Below, one piece after another: positions 18,131 to 29,414 of a stretch of 64,000 nucleotides of DNA. Location of the stretch: NCBI GenBank assembly GCA_027621175.1, contig JAQCCM010000007.1, forward strand, positions 1 through 64,000. The letters are read 5' to 3'. Position 1 is the first letter of the stretch. Each line of letters starts with the position of its first letter. The stretch comes from Bacteroidota bacterium (GTDB lineage: Bacteria; Bacteroidota; Bacteroidia; Flavobacteriales; Flavobacteriaceae). The translations under genes were made by a program, and so were the position numbers. The notes under the pieces were generated by a model, which searched no databases, had not been told where the DNA came from, and worked only from the letters and a program-made list of their open reading frames with translations.

Positions 18131-19105
18131 ATGAGAACCATACAATTCAGAGAAGCAATATGCGAGGCGATGTCGGAAGAAATGCGCCGAGACGAAAGTA
18201 TATATTTAATGGGCGAAGAAGTTGCCGAATATAACGGTGCTTACAAAGCTTCCAAAGGCATGTTGGATGAATTTAGCGATAAGCGCGTTATCGACACGCC
18301 AATATCGGAGTTGGGTTTTGCAGGAATCGGTGTGGGTTCTACCATGACTGGAAATCGTCCTATCATCGAATTTATGACATTTAACTTTGCGCTTGTAGGT
18401 ATTGATCAAATCATCAACAACGCTGCAAAAATCCGTCAAATGTCTGGCGGTCAGTTTCCGTGTCCGATTGTATTCCGTGGTCCTACGGGTTCTGCGGGTC
18501 AGTTAGCTGCTACACATTCACAAGCTTTTGAGAGTTGGTATGCCAATTGCCCAGGATTAAAGGTAATTGTTCCCTCAAATCCATACGACGCAAAAGGACT
18601 TCTTAAAGCTGCTATTCGCGATGACGATCCGGTCATTTTTATGGAATCAGAACAAATGTATGGCGATAAGGGCGAAGTACCCGAAGGCGAATACGTGCTT
18701 CCCATCGGAGTAGCTGAAGTAAAAAAGCAAGGCACAGACGTTACTGTGGTTTCTTTTGGTAAGATTTTTAAGGAAGCGCAAAAAGCCGCTGATGCATTAG
18801 CCAAAGAAAATATTTCATGTGAGCTTATTGACTTACGTACCATTCGTCCATTAGATATGGATACCATTATTGCGTCTGTCAAAAAAACAAACCGTTTAGT
18901 GATTTTGGAAGAAGCATGGCCTTTTGGTAATGTCTCAACGGAAATCACCTATCAAATTCAAAATCAAATTTTTGATTATTTAGATGCGCCTATTCAAAAA
19001 ATAAATACGGCGGATACACCTGCACCTTATTCTCCTGTGTTGTTACAGGAATGGTTGCCAAATCACGAAGATGTTATTCGTGCTGTAAAAAAAGTTTTAA
19101 TATAA
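18131..19105 (+). CDS. pdhB: pyruvate dehydrogenase E1 component beta subunit
   Basis: MRTIQFREAICEAMSEEMRRDESIYLMGEEVAEYNGAYKASKGML. Confidence 0.94.
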   Translation: MRTIQFREAICEAMSEEMRRDESIYLMGEEVAEYNGAYKASKGMLDEFSDKRVIDTPISELGFAGIGVGSTMTGNRPIIEFMTFNFALVGIDQIINNAAKIRQMSGGQFPCPIVFRGPTGSAGQLAATHSQAFESWYANCPGLKVIVPSNPYDAKGLLKAAIRDDDPVIFMESEQMYGDKGEVPEGEYVLPIGVAEVKKQGTDVTVVSFGKIFKEAQKAADALAKENISCELIDLRTIRPLDMDTIIASVKKTNRLVILEEAWPFGNVSTEITYQIQNQIFDYLDAPIQKINTADTPAPYSPVLLQEWLPNHEDVIRAVKKVLI

Positions 19106-19118
19106 TCTCCCACTTTTT

Positions 19119-21458
19119 ATGAGTTCATTTCTTTTTTATTTACCAATTGTTTTGGCTCTTGTTGGATTACTTGTTATGCTTATCAAAGCGCAATGGGTTC
19201 GCAAGCAGCCTGCCGGAGACGCAAGAATGCGTGATATTTCAAGCGCTATTAAAGAAGGCGCATTGGCGTTCCTAAATGCAGAGTATCGCTTGCTTTTATT
19301 TTTTGTTGTAGGGGCTTCTATAGCGTTATATTTTATCTCTACGCTTGTAGCTACTACCCATTGGATGATTGTTCCTGCTTTTGTTTTGGGTGCTATATTT
19401 AGTGGGTTTGCAGGAAATATAGGAATGCGTATTGCCACAGATGCAAACGCCAGAACCGCTGAAGCTGCTAAAACTAGTTTACCAAAAGCCCTAAAGGTCT
19501 CATTTGGTGGCGGTACCGTAATGGGTCTTGGTGTTGCGGGTCTTGCCGTATTGGGTTTAAGCTTATTGTTTTTGTTTTTTGTTGGAAAATTTGTGGGTAC
19601 TGAGGGCGATTTCTACACCCAAATGACACTTGTTTTAGAAACGCTTACTGGTTTTTCTTTAGGCGCAGAATCGATTGCGTTGTTTGCACGTGTGGGCGGT
19701 GGCATATACACCAAAGCCGCAGATGTAGGTGCTGACTTGGTGGGTAAAGTGGAGGCTGGAATTCCTGAAGATGACCCTCGAAACCCTGCAACTATTGCCG
19801 ATAATGTTGGCGATAACGTTGGAGATGTAGCTGGAATGGGTGCTGATTTATTTGGATCGTACGTAGCTACTGTTTTAGCAGCCATGGTGCTTGGAAATTA
19901 TGTCATTAAAGACATGCTTGATGCGGGAACTGAACTCACAAGTTTTGATGGTATGGGGCCAATTTTGTTACCATTAGTCATTGCGGGTGTAGGTGTTGTG
20001 GCATCTATTGTTGGGACTTTGTTTGTGCGCATTAAAAATAACGATGCCAAAGAATCACAAGTGCAAAAAGCACTTGACACGGGTAACTGGGTTGCCATTT
20101 TAATTACCCTGGCTGCAAGTTGGTATTTCATTGATTGGATGCTTCCAGAAACACTAAATATGAACTTCTTTGGTGAAGGTATTGTTGCAGTACCGTCAAT
20201 TAACGTGTTTTGGGCGGCTTGTATTGGTCTTGCGGTTGGTGCGTTAATTTCTATAGTAACGGCATATTACACATCACTCGGCAAAAAACCTGTTTTAGAC
20301 ATTGTGAAAAACAGTTCTACAGGCGCAGCAACAAATATTATTGCTGGACTTGCAGTAGGAATGAAATCTACATTTTTATCTGTAATTCTTTTTGCAGCTG
20401 CTATTTTCCTATCCTATTCTTTAGCTGGATTTTACGGTGTTGCGTTGGCTGCATCTGCGATGATGGCAACTACTGCCATGCAACTTGCCATTGATGCTTT
20501 CGGACCTATTGCCGACAATGCTGGTGGTGTTGCCGAAATGAGCGAGCTTGACCCTGAAGTACGTGAACGTACTGATATTTTGGATTCTGTTGGTAACACA
20601 ACAGCAGCCGTTGGAAAAGGATTTGCCATTGCTTCCGCTGCACTAACGGCACTTGCGCTGTTTGCTGCGTATGTAACTTTTACGGGAATTGATGGAATTA
20701 ATATTTTTAAGGCAGATGTGCTAGCGATGCTTTTTGTTGGTGGTATGATTCCTGTGGTTTTTTCTGCACTTGCGATGCAATCGGTTGGAAAGGCAGCCAT
20801 GGAAATGGTATACGAAGTGCGTCGACAGTTTAAAGAAATTCCAGGGATTTTAGAAGGAAAAGGGAAGCCTGAATATGCAAAATGTGTTGATATTTCTACC
20901 AAAGCAGCCCTTAGAGAAATGCTAATTCCGGGGTTAATTACCATTATTACACCTATTATAATTGGATTGTTGTTCGGAGCTGAGCCACTTGGTGGCTATA
21001 TGGCTGGTGTTTGCGTTTCGGGTGTTATGTGGGCCATTTTCCAAAACAATGCTGGTGGTGCTTGGGATAATGCTAAAAAATCTTTTGAAGCAGGCGTAGA
21101 AATTGAGGGTGAAATGGTGTACAAAGGGAGCGAGGCACATAAAGCAGCGGTGACTGGCGATACGGTTGGTGACCCTTTTAAAGATACTTCTGGACCTTCT
21201 ATGAATATTCTAATTAAGCTTACGTGTTTGATTGGTCTTGTGTTGGCGCCTCTTTTAGGCGATGGTCATGATGCGAAACAAGATATTCTACAAGTTGATG
21301 TTCGTATGGAACGCACTGATGAAGGGCTTACTAAAGGTATTCTGACCGTAGTTACTTCAGAAAATGGTAAAGAAGTAGAAAAAATTAAAGTTTTTGAAGG
21401 AAACGAGCAAGAAGTAAAGTCTGCTATCGATGCTGCGGAACGCGAGCTTAATCTTTAG
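19119..21458 (+). CDS. hppA: membrane-bound ion-translocating pyrophosphatase
   Basis: Multi-[58 protein letters not shown]. Confidence 0.97.
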   Translation: MSSFLFYLPIVLALVGLLVMLIKAQWVRKQPAGDARMRDISSAIKEGALAFLNAEYRLLLFFVVGASIALYFISTLVATTHWMIVPAFVLGAIFSGFAGNIGMRIATDANARTAEAAKTSLPKALKVSFGGGTVMGLGVAGLAVLGLSLLFLFFVGKFVGTEGDFYTQMTLVLETLTGFSLGAESIALFARVGGGIYTKAADVGADLVGKVEAGIPEDDPRNPATIADNVGDNVGDVAGMGADLFGSYVATVLAAMVLGNYVIKDMLDAGTELTSFDGMGPILLPLVIAGVGVVASIVGTLFVRIKNNDAKESQVQKALDTGNWVAILITLAASWYFIDWMLPETLNMNFFGEGIVAVPSINVFWAACIGLAVGALISIVTAYYTSLGKKPVLDIVKNSSTGAATNIIAGLAVGMKSTFLSVILFAAAIFLSYSLAGFYGVALAASAMMATTAMQLAIDAFGPIADNAGGVAEMSELDPEVRERTDILDSVGNTTAAVGKGFAIASAALTALALFAAYVTFTGIDGINIFKADVLAMLFVGGMIPVVFSALAMQSVGKAAMEMVYEVRRQFKEIPGILEGKGKPEYAKCVDISTKAALREMLIPGLITIITPIIIGLLFGAEPLGGYMAGVCVSGVMWAIFQNNAGGAWDNAKKSFEAGVEIEGEMVYKGSEAHKAAVTGDTVGDPFKDTSGPSMNILIKLTCLIGLVLAPLLGDGHDAKQDILQVDVRMERTDEGLTKGILTVVTSENGKEVEKIKVFEGNEQEVKSAIDAAERELNL

Positions 21459-22080
21459 TTGTAAATAGTCCGCTTAGTTCAGCGTCTATTTTTTCTATAA
21501 CCGAACCCAAATCTTCTTTCTTGTCCACAAAATTTAGTTCATCCACGTCAATGATAAGGAGTTTTCCTTTGTCGTAATTGTGTACCCAGGCTTCGTAGCG
21601 TTCGTTTAGTCTACTCAAATATTCTATGCTTATCGAATTTTCGTAGTCCCTTCCACGTTTGTGAATTTGCGACACTAAGTTTGAAATAGAGCTTCGTAGA
21701 TAAATCATTAAATCAGGACCTTCTACCAACGATTCCATCAAATCAAAAACGGCGGTATAATTGCTAAAATCTCGATGGGTCATAAGTCCCATAGCATGCA
21801 GGTTGGGTGCAAAAATATGTGCATCCTCGTATATGGAACGGTCTTGAACGACGTCTTTGCCATTTTTTTGAATATCAAGAATTTGTCTAAATCTACTATT
21901 CAAAAAATAAATTTGAAGATTGAAAGACCAGCGCTCCATTTCGGCATAAAAATCATCTAAATATGGATTTTCTACTACGTCTTCGTATAGGGCTTCCCAA
22001 CCATAGTGCTTATGTAAAAGTTCTGTAAGCGTTGTTTTTCCTGCTCCAATGTTTCCTGCTATGGCTACGTGCATCTTCAA
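21448..22080 (-). CDS. deoxynucleoside kinase family protein
   Basis: MHVAIAGNIGAGKTTLTELLHKHYGW; DRSIYEDAHIFA. Confidence 0.93.
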   Translation of the reverse strand: MKMHVAIAGNIGAGKTTLTELLHKHYGWEALYEDVVENPYLDDFYAEMERWSFNLQIYFLNSRFRQILDIQKNGKDVVQDRSIYEDAHIFAPNLHAMGLMTHRDFSNYTAVFDLMESLVEGPDLMIYLRSSISNLVSQIHKRGRDYENSISIEYLSRLNERYEAWVHNYDKGKLLIIDVDELNFVDKKEDLGSVIEKIDAELSGLFTTKD

Positions 22081-22218
22081 TAATTATGGAGTTAAATATA
22101 AGTATCTTTATAAAAAAAGTTGTTTTGTTTTTAAACTATTTGACCTAATAGGGGTCAAATACTTGTATTAATAATATTCATATTTTTACTATTATTATAA
22201 TTCAATAGAAATCTAGTC

Positions 22219-23052
22219 ATGAAAACATTATTTATTACATTTTTGATTTTTAGTTCTTCTATGACATATGCCCAACAAATCAAAGCCACATACGCTATGA
22301 AAGTTACAAGGAATATGGATTTTAGTGGAAACCCTAACATGCCTAAACAAGTTATTGAGCGCATTAAAAAACGTCTATCAGAACCTGTGAATTACGACTT
22401 ATTTTTCGATCAAAATCAATCTATTTATAAGCAACAACAAAAACTTGATGCTCCTCAATCTGGGGGTAGAGGTGGCATGTGGACACAAATCGGTGGTGGT
22501 TCTCAAAACATCACACACACCAATTTAGTAACACGTAAACAAACCAACCAACAAGATCTTTTCGGTAAAATGTTTTTAGTGAAAAAAGACGTTAAAACTC
22601 CTGAGTGGAATTTTACTGGCGAGAGTAAGCAAATAGGTCAATATACGGCCTATGAAGCAACCTATACAGAGATGCAAAACCCGCCACAGTTTCGGATGTC
22701 TTTTGGTAGAAGAGGTAATAATGACGAGGAAAAAGAAAAAGAACAAGAGAAAATTGAGGTAACAGTTTCGGTTTGGTTTACACCAGATATCCCTATTTCT
22801 GCTGGACCAGACGACTACTTTGGATTACCAGGCTTTGTGTTGATGGTGCAAGACAACAACAAAGCGCTGGTGTGTACTGAAGTACAGATGAATCCAAAGG
22901 ATAAAATAAAACTTACACCACCCAAAAAGGGCGATGAAGTGACATGGAAAGAATTTAATGAAATCCGTGAAAAGAAAGCCAAAGAAATGAAAGACCGTTT
23001 TCAAAACAATAGCAACCGAGACAGTCAAAACCGCATATTCATCAGAAACTAA
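22219..23052 (+). CDS. GLPGLI family protein
   Basis: GPDDYFGLPGFVLMVQDNNK; signal peptide. Confidence 0.85.
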   Translation: MKTLFITFLIFSSSMTYAQQIKATYAMKVTRNMDFSGNPNMPKQVIERIKKRLSEPVNYDLFFDQNQSIYKQQQKLDAPQSGGRGGMWTQIGGGSQNITHTNLVTRKQTNQQDLFGKMFLVKKDVKTPEWNFTGESKQIGQYTAYEATYTEMQNPPQFRMSFGRRGNNDEEKEKEQEKIEVTVSVWFTPDIPISAGPDDYFGLPGFVLMVQDNNKALVCTEVQMNPKDKIKLTPPKKGDEVTWKEFNEIREKKAKEMKDRFQNNSNRDSQNRIFIRN

Positions 23053-23054
23053 TA

Positions 23055-25724
23055 ATGAAATATAACATTAGTGTTGTTTGGTCAGCTTTGTTGCTAACCC
23101 TCGGGGTTTTTGGTCAAAATATTAGGTTTGAAGGAGTGGTTTTGGATAGTTTGGGCGTTGCCATTTCTACCGCTAATGTGGTAGCAAAAAACCAAGAAAC
23201 AAATCGGATGGACAGTTTTGCTATCTCAGATTTGGATGGAAAATTTTCTATTGGAATAAAAAAAGACGTTCTTTACCTAATTACGGTGTCCTACCTGGGT
23301 TTTAAGCCTGTTGAGTTAAAACGAAACGCTTCTTCCGACGTGAATGAAGTAATCGTTTTATATGAGCAAGCGGAACAACTTGAAGGTGTAGAAGTAACAT
23401 ACGAAATGCCTGTTTCTATTCAGGGGGATACGATTGTGTACAATGCCGACTCATTTAACACAGGGTCTGAAAGAAAATTACGAGATGTACTTGAAAATTT
23501 ACCAGGTGTAGAAATCAATAGCGATGGGCAGATTGAAGTGGAGGGAAGACAGGTAAATAAAGTCATGGTAGAGGGAAAAGACTTTTTTGATGGAGACTCA
23601 AAAATTGCCACAGAAAATATTCCTGCCAATGCTATTGACAAAATACAGGTGCTTAAGAATTTTAATGAGGTTTCGCAGCTTGGTGGTGTAACAAATAACG
23701 ATGATAACATGGCCATTAACATCAAGCTTAAACAAGGAAAAGATAAGTTTTGGTTTGGTGAAATTGGTGCTGGAGGTGGCGAAAAAGATCGCTATATTTT
23801 AAATCCAAAAATATTTTATTACAGCCCAAAAACAAGTATAAATTTCCTTGGGAACCGAAACAATTTGGGCGATAACCCCTTTACGCGTCAAGATTATTTT
23901 CGTTTTACGGGCGGATTTCGTAATCAAGGCAACCGAAGTGGTTCTTCTATCCAGATTCAAACCGATGATGTTGGCTTGACTAACCTCCAGAACAACAATG
24001 CGGCATCTATTGAAAATGATTTTGCTGCAACGAATTTTTCCCACTCACCAAAAAAGGGACTTGACTTTTCGGGCTTTGCTATAGTGTCAAAAAATAATAC
24101 CAAAATTAAATCCATAAGAGAACGCACCTTTACTACTACTGGAGTTACGGAAACTACGGACAATAATTTTGATCAAAACAACACATCACAATTGTACAAG
24201 CTCAGTATGTTGTATAATTCAAATCCAAACTTTCAGTTTGAGTATGATGTTTTTTACCGAACCGCCGATGAAGATGAGTTCAGCCAAACCACTTCTACAG
24301 CAAGGTTTCAAGAAAATATTGCTTCCAACAGAAACCAAAAACCACAACAACTCAGTCAAAATATAAACGCCTATTTCACCCTTAAAGAGAAACATATTTT
24401 TGCGTTTGAACTGCAACATTCCATACAAGAAGAAAACCCAATATATAAACTTCAAAAAGAGCGTATTTTATTTCCAGATATTTTACCACTTCCACAACAG
24501 CCAGACGGTTATTTGGTACAACAGAATCGCTTTACCAAAACCAACAAGCTCGACGGACGTCTTGAGTATTATTATATGTTGACGGATTTATCTAGCATAA
24601 ACCTTACAGCTGGTACTACACAAGTGCGTCAAGAATATGATTCGAGTATGGGAAATTATGTGGATGGCGAACTGGATGTTTTTGACGCCTCGAACTTAGT
24701 AAACGATGCGCGTCTCGAGTTTTCAGATCTATATACTGCGTTGCGCTACAGACTGAAAAGTGGAAAGTTTACATTCAATCCTGGGCTTACACTCCACAAG
24801 TACGATATCAATACCATACAATCAAATACACTCCAAACGGACGAAACTAGGGTTTTACCTGACGTTTGGATTAGCTATCAAATGCGTAAATCAGAAAACT
24901 TGCGGTTTACCTACAATGCACAGTTACAGTTTTCCGATTTGAGTAGGTTGGGAGACGCGTACACCTTTGACAACTACAACCGCTTATTTTTAGGAAACAG
25001 CCGTTTGAAGCCTGCCTACTTTAACAATTTTACGTTGAATTATTTCAACTTTAATATGTTCAATTTCACTAACATTTTTATTAGATTGAATTATAGAAAA
25101 CAGTTTGATTCCTTTAAAACGGTGAATCAAATCAATGGTATAAATAGAGAATCCTCTCCGTTTAACTCTCCAAAAGCAGAGGAGCGTATTAACCTCAGTG
25201 GGAGATTGCAAAAAAGGTTTAATAATGTAAAAACGAGCTTTACCCTAAGAGCAAATAAAAACACGTCTTATAATATTGTGAATGACGATTTGCGCAGATT
25301 TGATTATTTCACCCAATTTGGTAGCGCTAGTGTGGCAACTAATTTTAAGGCTGCGCCAAACGTTGAGCTCGGTTATAGTTATAATATAAACCGATCCAAA
25401 GACAAAGATCAGGTTTTGCACTACATAACTGAGCGTCCATTTATAGGAGTTGATGCAGCTTTTTTGAAGGGGTTTATCTTTTTAGCCGAGTATAGTTTTT
25501 ATGATTATAGGCAAGGAAGTACATCACTCAACACCTATGACGATTTCACCATGTCGCTTGTATATCAGAAAAAGGACAGCCCTTGGGAGCTGAGCATTCA
25601 AGCAAATAATGTGTTAGGAAACGAAAGTATCAATCGTGATAATTTTTCTGGAATTGCACAAAACACAACCTTGTATATGATTCAGCCAAGGTTTGTTTAT
25701 TTTATGTTGAAATACATTTTATAG
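23055..25724 (+). CDS. outer-membrane beta-barrel protein with CarboxypepD_reg-like N-terminus (TonB-dependent receptor-like)
   Basis: FEGVVLDSLGVAISTANVVAKN; LRDVLENLPGVEINSDGQIEVEGRQVNKVMVEGKDFFDGD. Confidence 0.87.
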   Translation: MKYNISVVWSALLLTLGVFGQNIRFEGVVLDSLGVAISTANVVAKNQETNRMDSFAISDLDGKFSIGIKKDVLYLITVSYLGFKPVELKRNASSDVNEVIVLYEQAEQLEGVEVTYEMPVSIQGDTIVYNADSFNTGSERKLRDVLENLPGVEINSDGQIEVEGRQVNKVMVEGKDFFDGDSKIATENIPANAIDKIQVLKNFNEVSQLGGVTNNDDNMAINIKLKQGKDKFWFGEIGAGGGEKDRYILNPKIFYYSPKTSINFLGNRNNLGDNPFTRQDYFRFTGGFRNQGNRSGSSIQIQTDDVGLTNLQNNNAASIENDFAATNFSHSPKKGLDFSGFAIVSKNNTKIKSIRERTFTTTGVTETTDNNFDQNNTSQLYKLSMLYNSNPNFQFEYDVFYRTADEDEFSQTTSTARFQENIASNRNQKPQQLSQNINAYFTLKEKHIFAFELQHSIQEENPIYKLQKERILFPDILPLPQQPDGYLVQQNRFTKTNKLDGRLEYYYMLTDLSSINLTAGTTQVRQEYDSSMGNYVDGELDVFDASNLVNDARLEFSDLYTALRYRLKSGKFTFNPGLTLHKYDINTIQSNTLQTDETRVLPDVWISYQMRKSENLRFTYNAQLQFSDLSRLGDAYTFDNYNRLFLGNSRLKPAYFNNFTLNYFNFNMFNFTNIFIRLNYRKQFDSFKTVNQINGINRESSPFNSPKAEERINLSGRLQKRFNNVKTSFTLRANKNTSYNIVNDDLRRFDYFTQFGSASVATNFKAAPNVELGYSYNINRSKDKDQVLHYITERPFIGVDAAFLKGFIFLAEYSFYDYRQGSTSLNTYDDFTMSLVYQKKDSPWELSIQANNVLGNESINRDNFSGIAQNTTLYMIQPRFVYFMLKYIL

Positions 25725-25756
25725 CTATATTTGTGCTGAACCTTGATACCCAAACT

Positions 25757-26716
25757 ATGAAACGCACAATTTTATTTTTCTCAATTTTTACTGTAACATT
25801 TTCATCTGCACAGCTTTTTGATAATCTTAAAAATGTACTTGCAGCAACTGCAGAAGATGCACAAACTTTAGCAGATGCCTATATTTCACCTGTTGGACAA
25901 TCGTTAACCAACGGTTTAAACACAGGATGGGCATCATCAGCAAAAACACATAAAAAGCTAGGTTTTGATCTTACTATTGGTGCTGCGCTTCCAAGCGTGC
26001 CTGATGCTTCAAAAAGCTTTAACACAAATGATTTAGGTTTAAAACATCTTACTTCTAGTTCTCCTACCGCAAGCACTGTTTTTGGTTCAAAAAATACAGC
26101 TACGTTTACGGAAAACATTTCAAAAGCTACGGTGAAACTTCCTGGTTTTGAGGATGAATTAGTAATGAATTCTTTGCCTGTTCCTTACCTTCAAGCAGGA
26201 GTAGGGCTCTTTTTTGACACCGATATTATTGTGCGCTATATTCCAAAAACTAAAATGAAAGGTCTTGAATTTGATGTCCTTGGTGTTGGTGTTAAGCATA
26301 ATTTGATGCAATATTTCGGACTTTTAGATAAACTTCCACTAAATGTTTCTGCACTAGCTTCTTTTACAAAACTTAATGGTAATTACCAGCTTAATAACGC
26401 TAAGCCTGATCAAAAATTGGACTTAGGCATTGATACATTTGTGGTACAAGCGTTGGCTTCACTAGACTTCCCTATTATAAGCGTAGTTGGGGGTTTTGGT
26501 TATGGTAAAGGAGATACCAGCATCCAACTTTTAGGTGATTACTCGGTAGAATATCCCGGGACTCCAAAAGATCCATTAAAAGTAGAAGACACATATACAG
26601 GCACTCATGCTATGGTTGGTGTTCGAGCAAATCTGTTGTTTTTAAAAATCTTTGCCAACTACACACTTCAGAAGTTTAACACTTTAAACGCTGGAATTTC
26701 CTTTAGTTTCCGTTAA
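25757..26716 (+). CDS. DUF6588-like secreted protein
   Basis: Signal peptide MKRTILFFSIFTVTFSSAQ; barrel-like C-terminus. Confidence 0.6.
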   Translation: MKRTILFFSIFTVTFSSAQLFDNLKNVLAATAEDAQTLADAYISPVGQSLTNGLNTGWASSAKTHKKLGFDLTIGAALPSVPDASKSFNTNDLGLKHLTSSSPTASTVFGSKNTATFTENISKATVKLPGFEDELVMNSLPVPYLQAGVGLFFDTDIIVRYIPKTKMKGLEFDVLGVGVKHNLMQYFGLLDKLPLNVSALASFTKLNGNYQLNNAKPDQKLDLGIDTFVVQALASLDFPIISVVGGFGYGKGDTSIQLLGDYSVEYPGTPKDPLKVEDTYTGTHAMVGVRANLLFLKIFANYTLQKFNTLNAGISFSFR

Positions 26717-26722
26717 AAAGTA

Positions 26723-26752
26723 TTGCAATTTATTGGGACAGTTGTATATTTG
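26723..26752 (+). promoter_or_regulatory. promoter of the met operon
   Basis: TTG-N19-TATATTTG, about 6 nt upstream of the aptamer. Confidence 0.7.
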
Positions 26753-26757
26753 CACCC

Positions 26758-26840
26758 ACAGAGGAAGGATTTGACTGATTGCAACCTCTCAAAAAAACTG
26801 CTAAAACAGCTTGCTTTTGATTACTGCAATCAGTCAATAC
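26758..26840 (+). promoter_or_regulatory. SAM-II riboswitch with anti-aptamer arm
   Basis: P1 AGAGG(26760-26764)/CCTCT(26785-26789); loop GGATTTGACTGATTGCA; GCTAAA at 26800; CTG(26775-26777)/CAG(26807-26809) pseudoknot; perfect 13-bp TTGACTGATTGCA(26771-26783)/TGCAATCAGTCAA(26825-26837). Upstream of metK. Confidence 0.85.
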
Positions 26841-26859
26841 ACTCCCCAAAAGCAAGATT

Positions 26860-28107
26860 ATGTCATATTTTTTTACATCTGAATCAGTAGGAGAAGGGCA
26901 CCCAGATAAGGTGGCCGACCAAATTAGCGATGCACTTTTAGACCACTTTATTGCATTTGACCCAACCAGCAAAGTAGCTTGTGAAACCTTGGTAACTACA
27001 GGTCAAGCGATTATTGCTGGCGAAGTTAAGAGCAAAACCTATTTAGATCTTCAATCCATCACACGAAACACCATTAATCATATTGGCTATACCGAAGATG
27101 CCTATCAGTTTTCCGGAGACTCTTGTGGTGTTATCTCGCTTATTCATGAACAGTCTGCAGATATCAATCAGGGCGTAGAACGTGAAGAGGATAAACAACA
27201 AGGCGCAGGTGATCAGGGAATTATGTTTGGCTATGCCAATAATGAGACTGAAAATTTCATGCCCTTAGCACTTGATATTGCGCACAATATCATGCGTGTT
27301 TTATCCGATTTTAGAAGAGATAAATCACAAATTCCTTACCTAAGACCCGATGCCAAATCACAGGTTACCTTAGAGTATAGCGATGATCACAAACCGCTGC
27401 GTGTAGATACCATTGTGATTTCTACCCAACACGACGATTTTGATGAAGATGAAGTCATGTTAGCAAAAATTAGAAAAGACTTGATTGAGTTGGTTATTCC
27501 AAAGGTCGTATCGAGTTATCCAAAGGAAGTACAAGACTTATTTGGCAGCGATATTGCGTATCATATCAACCCAACAGGAAAGTTTGTTATTGGTGGCCCT
27601 CACGGAGATACTGGCTTAACAGGTCGAAAAATCATTGTAGATACGTATGGCGGTAAAGGAGCGCATGGCGGTGGTGCATTTAGTGGTAAAGACCCATCCA
27701 AAGTAGATAGAAGCGCTGCTTATGCAGCACGTCATATTGCTAAAAATTTGGTGGCCGCTGGAATTTGTGATGAAGTTTTAGTACAGCTGAGCTATGCCAT
27801 TGGAGTAGCTGCGCCAACATCCATATTTATAAACACCTATGGTACAGCTAAAATTTCACTTACCGATGCGGAAATTGCCGAAAAAATATCCAAGCTGGTT
27901 GATTTAACGCCTTATGGTATTGAGCAACGCCTAAAACTTCGAAACCCTATCTATTTTGAAACGTCAGCCTACGGCCATATGGGCAGAACACCCAAAATCG
28001 TAAAAAAAACTTTCGAGTCGCCCTATAACGGTCGCATAGACTGTGAGGTGGAATTATTCACGTGGGAAAAACTCGATTTAACAGAAACGTTTAAAAAACA
28101 ATTTTAA
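26860..28107 (+). CDS. metK: S-adenosylmethionine synthetase
   Basis: [43 protein letters not shown]. Confidence 0.97.
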   Translation: MSYFFTSESVGEGHPDKVADQISDALLDHFIAFDPTSKVACETLVTTGQAIIAGEVKSKTYLDLQSITRNTINHIGYTEDAYQFSGDSCGVISLIHEQSADINQGVEREEDKQQGAGDQGIMFGYANNETENFMPLALDIAHNIMRVLSDFRRDKSQIPYLRPDAKSQVTLEYSDDHKPLRVDTIVISTQHDDFDEDEVMLAKIRKDLIELVIPKVVSSYPKEVQDLFGSDIAYHINPTGKFVIGGPHGDTGLTGRKIIVDTYGGKGAHGGGAFSGKDPSKVDRSAAYAARHIAKNLVAAGICDEVLVQLSYAIGVAAPTSIFINTYGTAKISLTDAEIAEKISKLVDLTPYGIEQRLKLRNPIYFETSAYGHMGRTPKIVKKTFESPYNGRIDCEVELFTWEKLDLTETFKKQF

Positions 28108-28116
28108 TTATCAAAC

Positions 28117-29391
28117 ATGAGTCAATCTAAATTTGCTACAAAAGCCCTACATGAAGGGCACGATGTAACACAAACGCAAGGAACACGTGCGGTACCATTG
28201 TATCAATCTACTTCCTTTGTTTTCAACAATGCCGATCACGCTGCTAACCTTTTTGCACTTGCAGAGCCAGGCTATATTTACACAAGGTTAAACAACCCAA
28301 CAAATGACGTGTTGGAACAACGCATGGCTAGCCTTGAAGGCGGTATTGCTGCTGTGGCTACATGCTCTGGAACAGCTGCGGTATCCACAGGAATTCTAAC
28401 ATTCCTGAAAGCTGGAGATCACATTGTTTCTTCCAATAGTTTATATGGCGGGTCGTATAATATGCTAAAGTCAATGCTTCCACGATTTGGGATTACAACT
28501 ACGTTTGTGGATCCTAACGATGTCTCTAATTTTGATGCTGCAATTCAAGAAAACACCCGATTGATTTTTGCTGAGTCGCTTGGAAATCCAAAATTAGATG
28601 TACTTGATTTAAAAGCGATTTCAGCAGTAGCTAAAAAGCATAAAATTCCATTTATGGTAGATAATACGGTAGCTACTCCCGCGCTTTTAAAACCCATTGA
28701 GCACGGAGCTAACATCGTTATTCATTCCCTTACAAAGTATATCAACGGTAACGGAACTTCTATGGGAGGTGTAATTATTGATGCCGGTACTTTTGATTGG
28801 TCGAGTGGTAAATTCCCAGAATTCACATCGCCCTCGCCCTCATATCATGGGCTAAACTATCACGAAGTTTTAGGGCCAGCAGCATACATTGCTCGTGTTC
28901 GTATTGAAGGATTACGTGATTTAGGTGGTGCAATTAGTCCATTTAATGCGTTTCAAATTATTCAAGGTATAGAAACCCTTGAAGTGAGAATGCAAAAGCA
29001 CAGTCAAAGCGCACTTGAACTAGCGGAGTGGCTTAGCGAAAACGAGGCAGTAGAATGGGTAAATTACCCTGGTTTACCATCTAGTAAATACAAAGCTTTA
29101 GCAGATGAATACCTTCCAAATGGTAAAAGCGGCGTGATTACTTTTGGTGCTAAAGGAGGTTTTGAAGCGGCTAAGAAAATTGCCGATAACACCAAGTTAT
29201 TTTCACTTCTTGCCAATTTTGGAGATTCTAAATCGTTGATAATCCACAACGCAAGTACCACCCACCAGCAGCTTACACCCGAGCAGCAAGAAGACACGGG
29301 GGTTACCAATGATCTTATTCGATTGTCTGTTGGCTTGGAAAATATCGAAGACTTAAAAGCAGATTTACAAGCGGCGTTTGATACGCTGTAA
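28117..29391 (+). CDS. metY: O-acetylhomoserine aminocarboxypropyltransferase/sulfhydrylase
   Basis: Cys/Met metabolism PLP enzyme; YTRLNNPTNDVLEQRMASLEGG; HSLTKYINGNGTSMGG. Confidence 0.92.
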   Translation: MSQSKFATKALHEGHDVTQTQGTRAVPLYQSTSFVFNNADHAANLFALAEPGYIYTRLNNPTNDVLEQRMASLEGGIAAVATCSGTAAVSTGILTFLKAGDHIVSSNSLYGGSYNMLKSMLPRFGITTTFVDPNDVSNFDAAIQENTRLIFAESLGNPKLDVLDLKAISAVAKKHKIPFMVDNTVATPALLKPIEHGANIVIHSLTKYINGNGTSMGGVIIDAGTFDWSSGKFPEFTSPSPSYHGLNYHEVLGPAAYIARVRIEGLRDLGGAISPFNAFQIIQGIETLEVRMQKHSQSALELAEWLSENEAVEWVNYPGLPSSKYKALADEYLPNGKSGVITFGAKGGFEAAKKIADNTKLFSLLANFGDSKSLIIHNASTTHQQLTPEQQEDTGVTNDLIRLSVGLENIEDLKADLQAAFDTL

Positions 29392-29414
29392 TTTTTAATA
29401 AGGATAAAGGCAAT

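Noticed and set aside
19136-21140. Several antisense ORFs over hppA and other genes
   Set aside because: Lie opposite strongly conserved CDSs, with low-complexity composition and no recognisable motifs.
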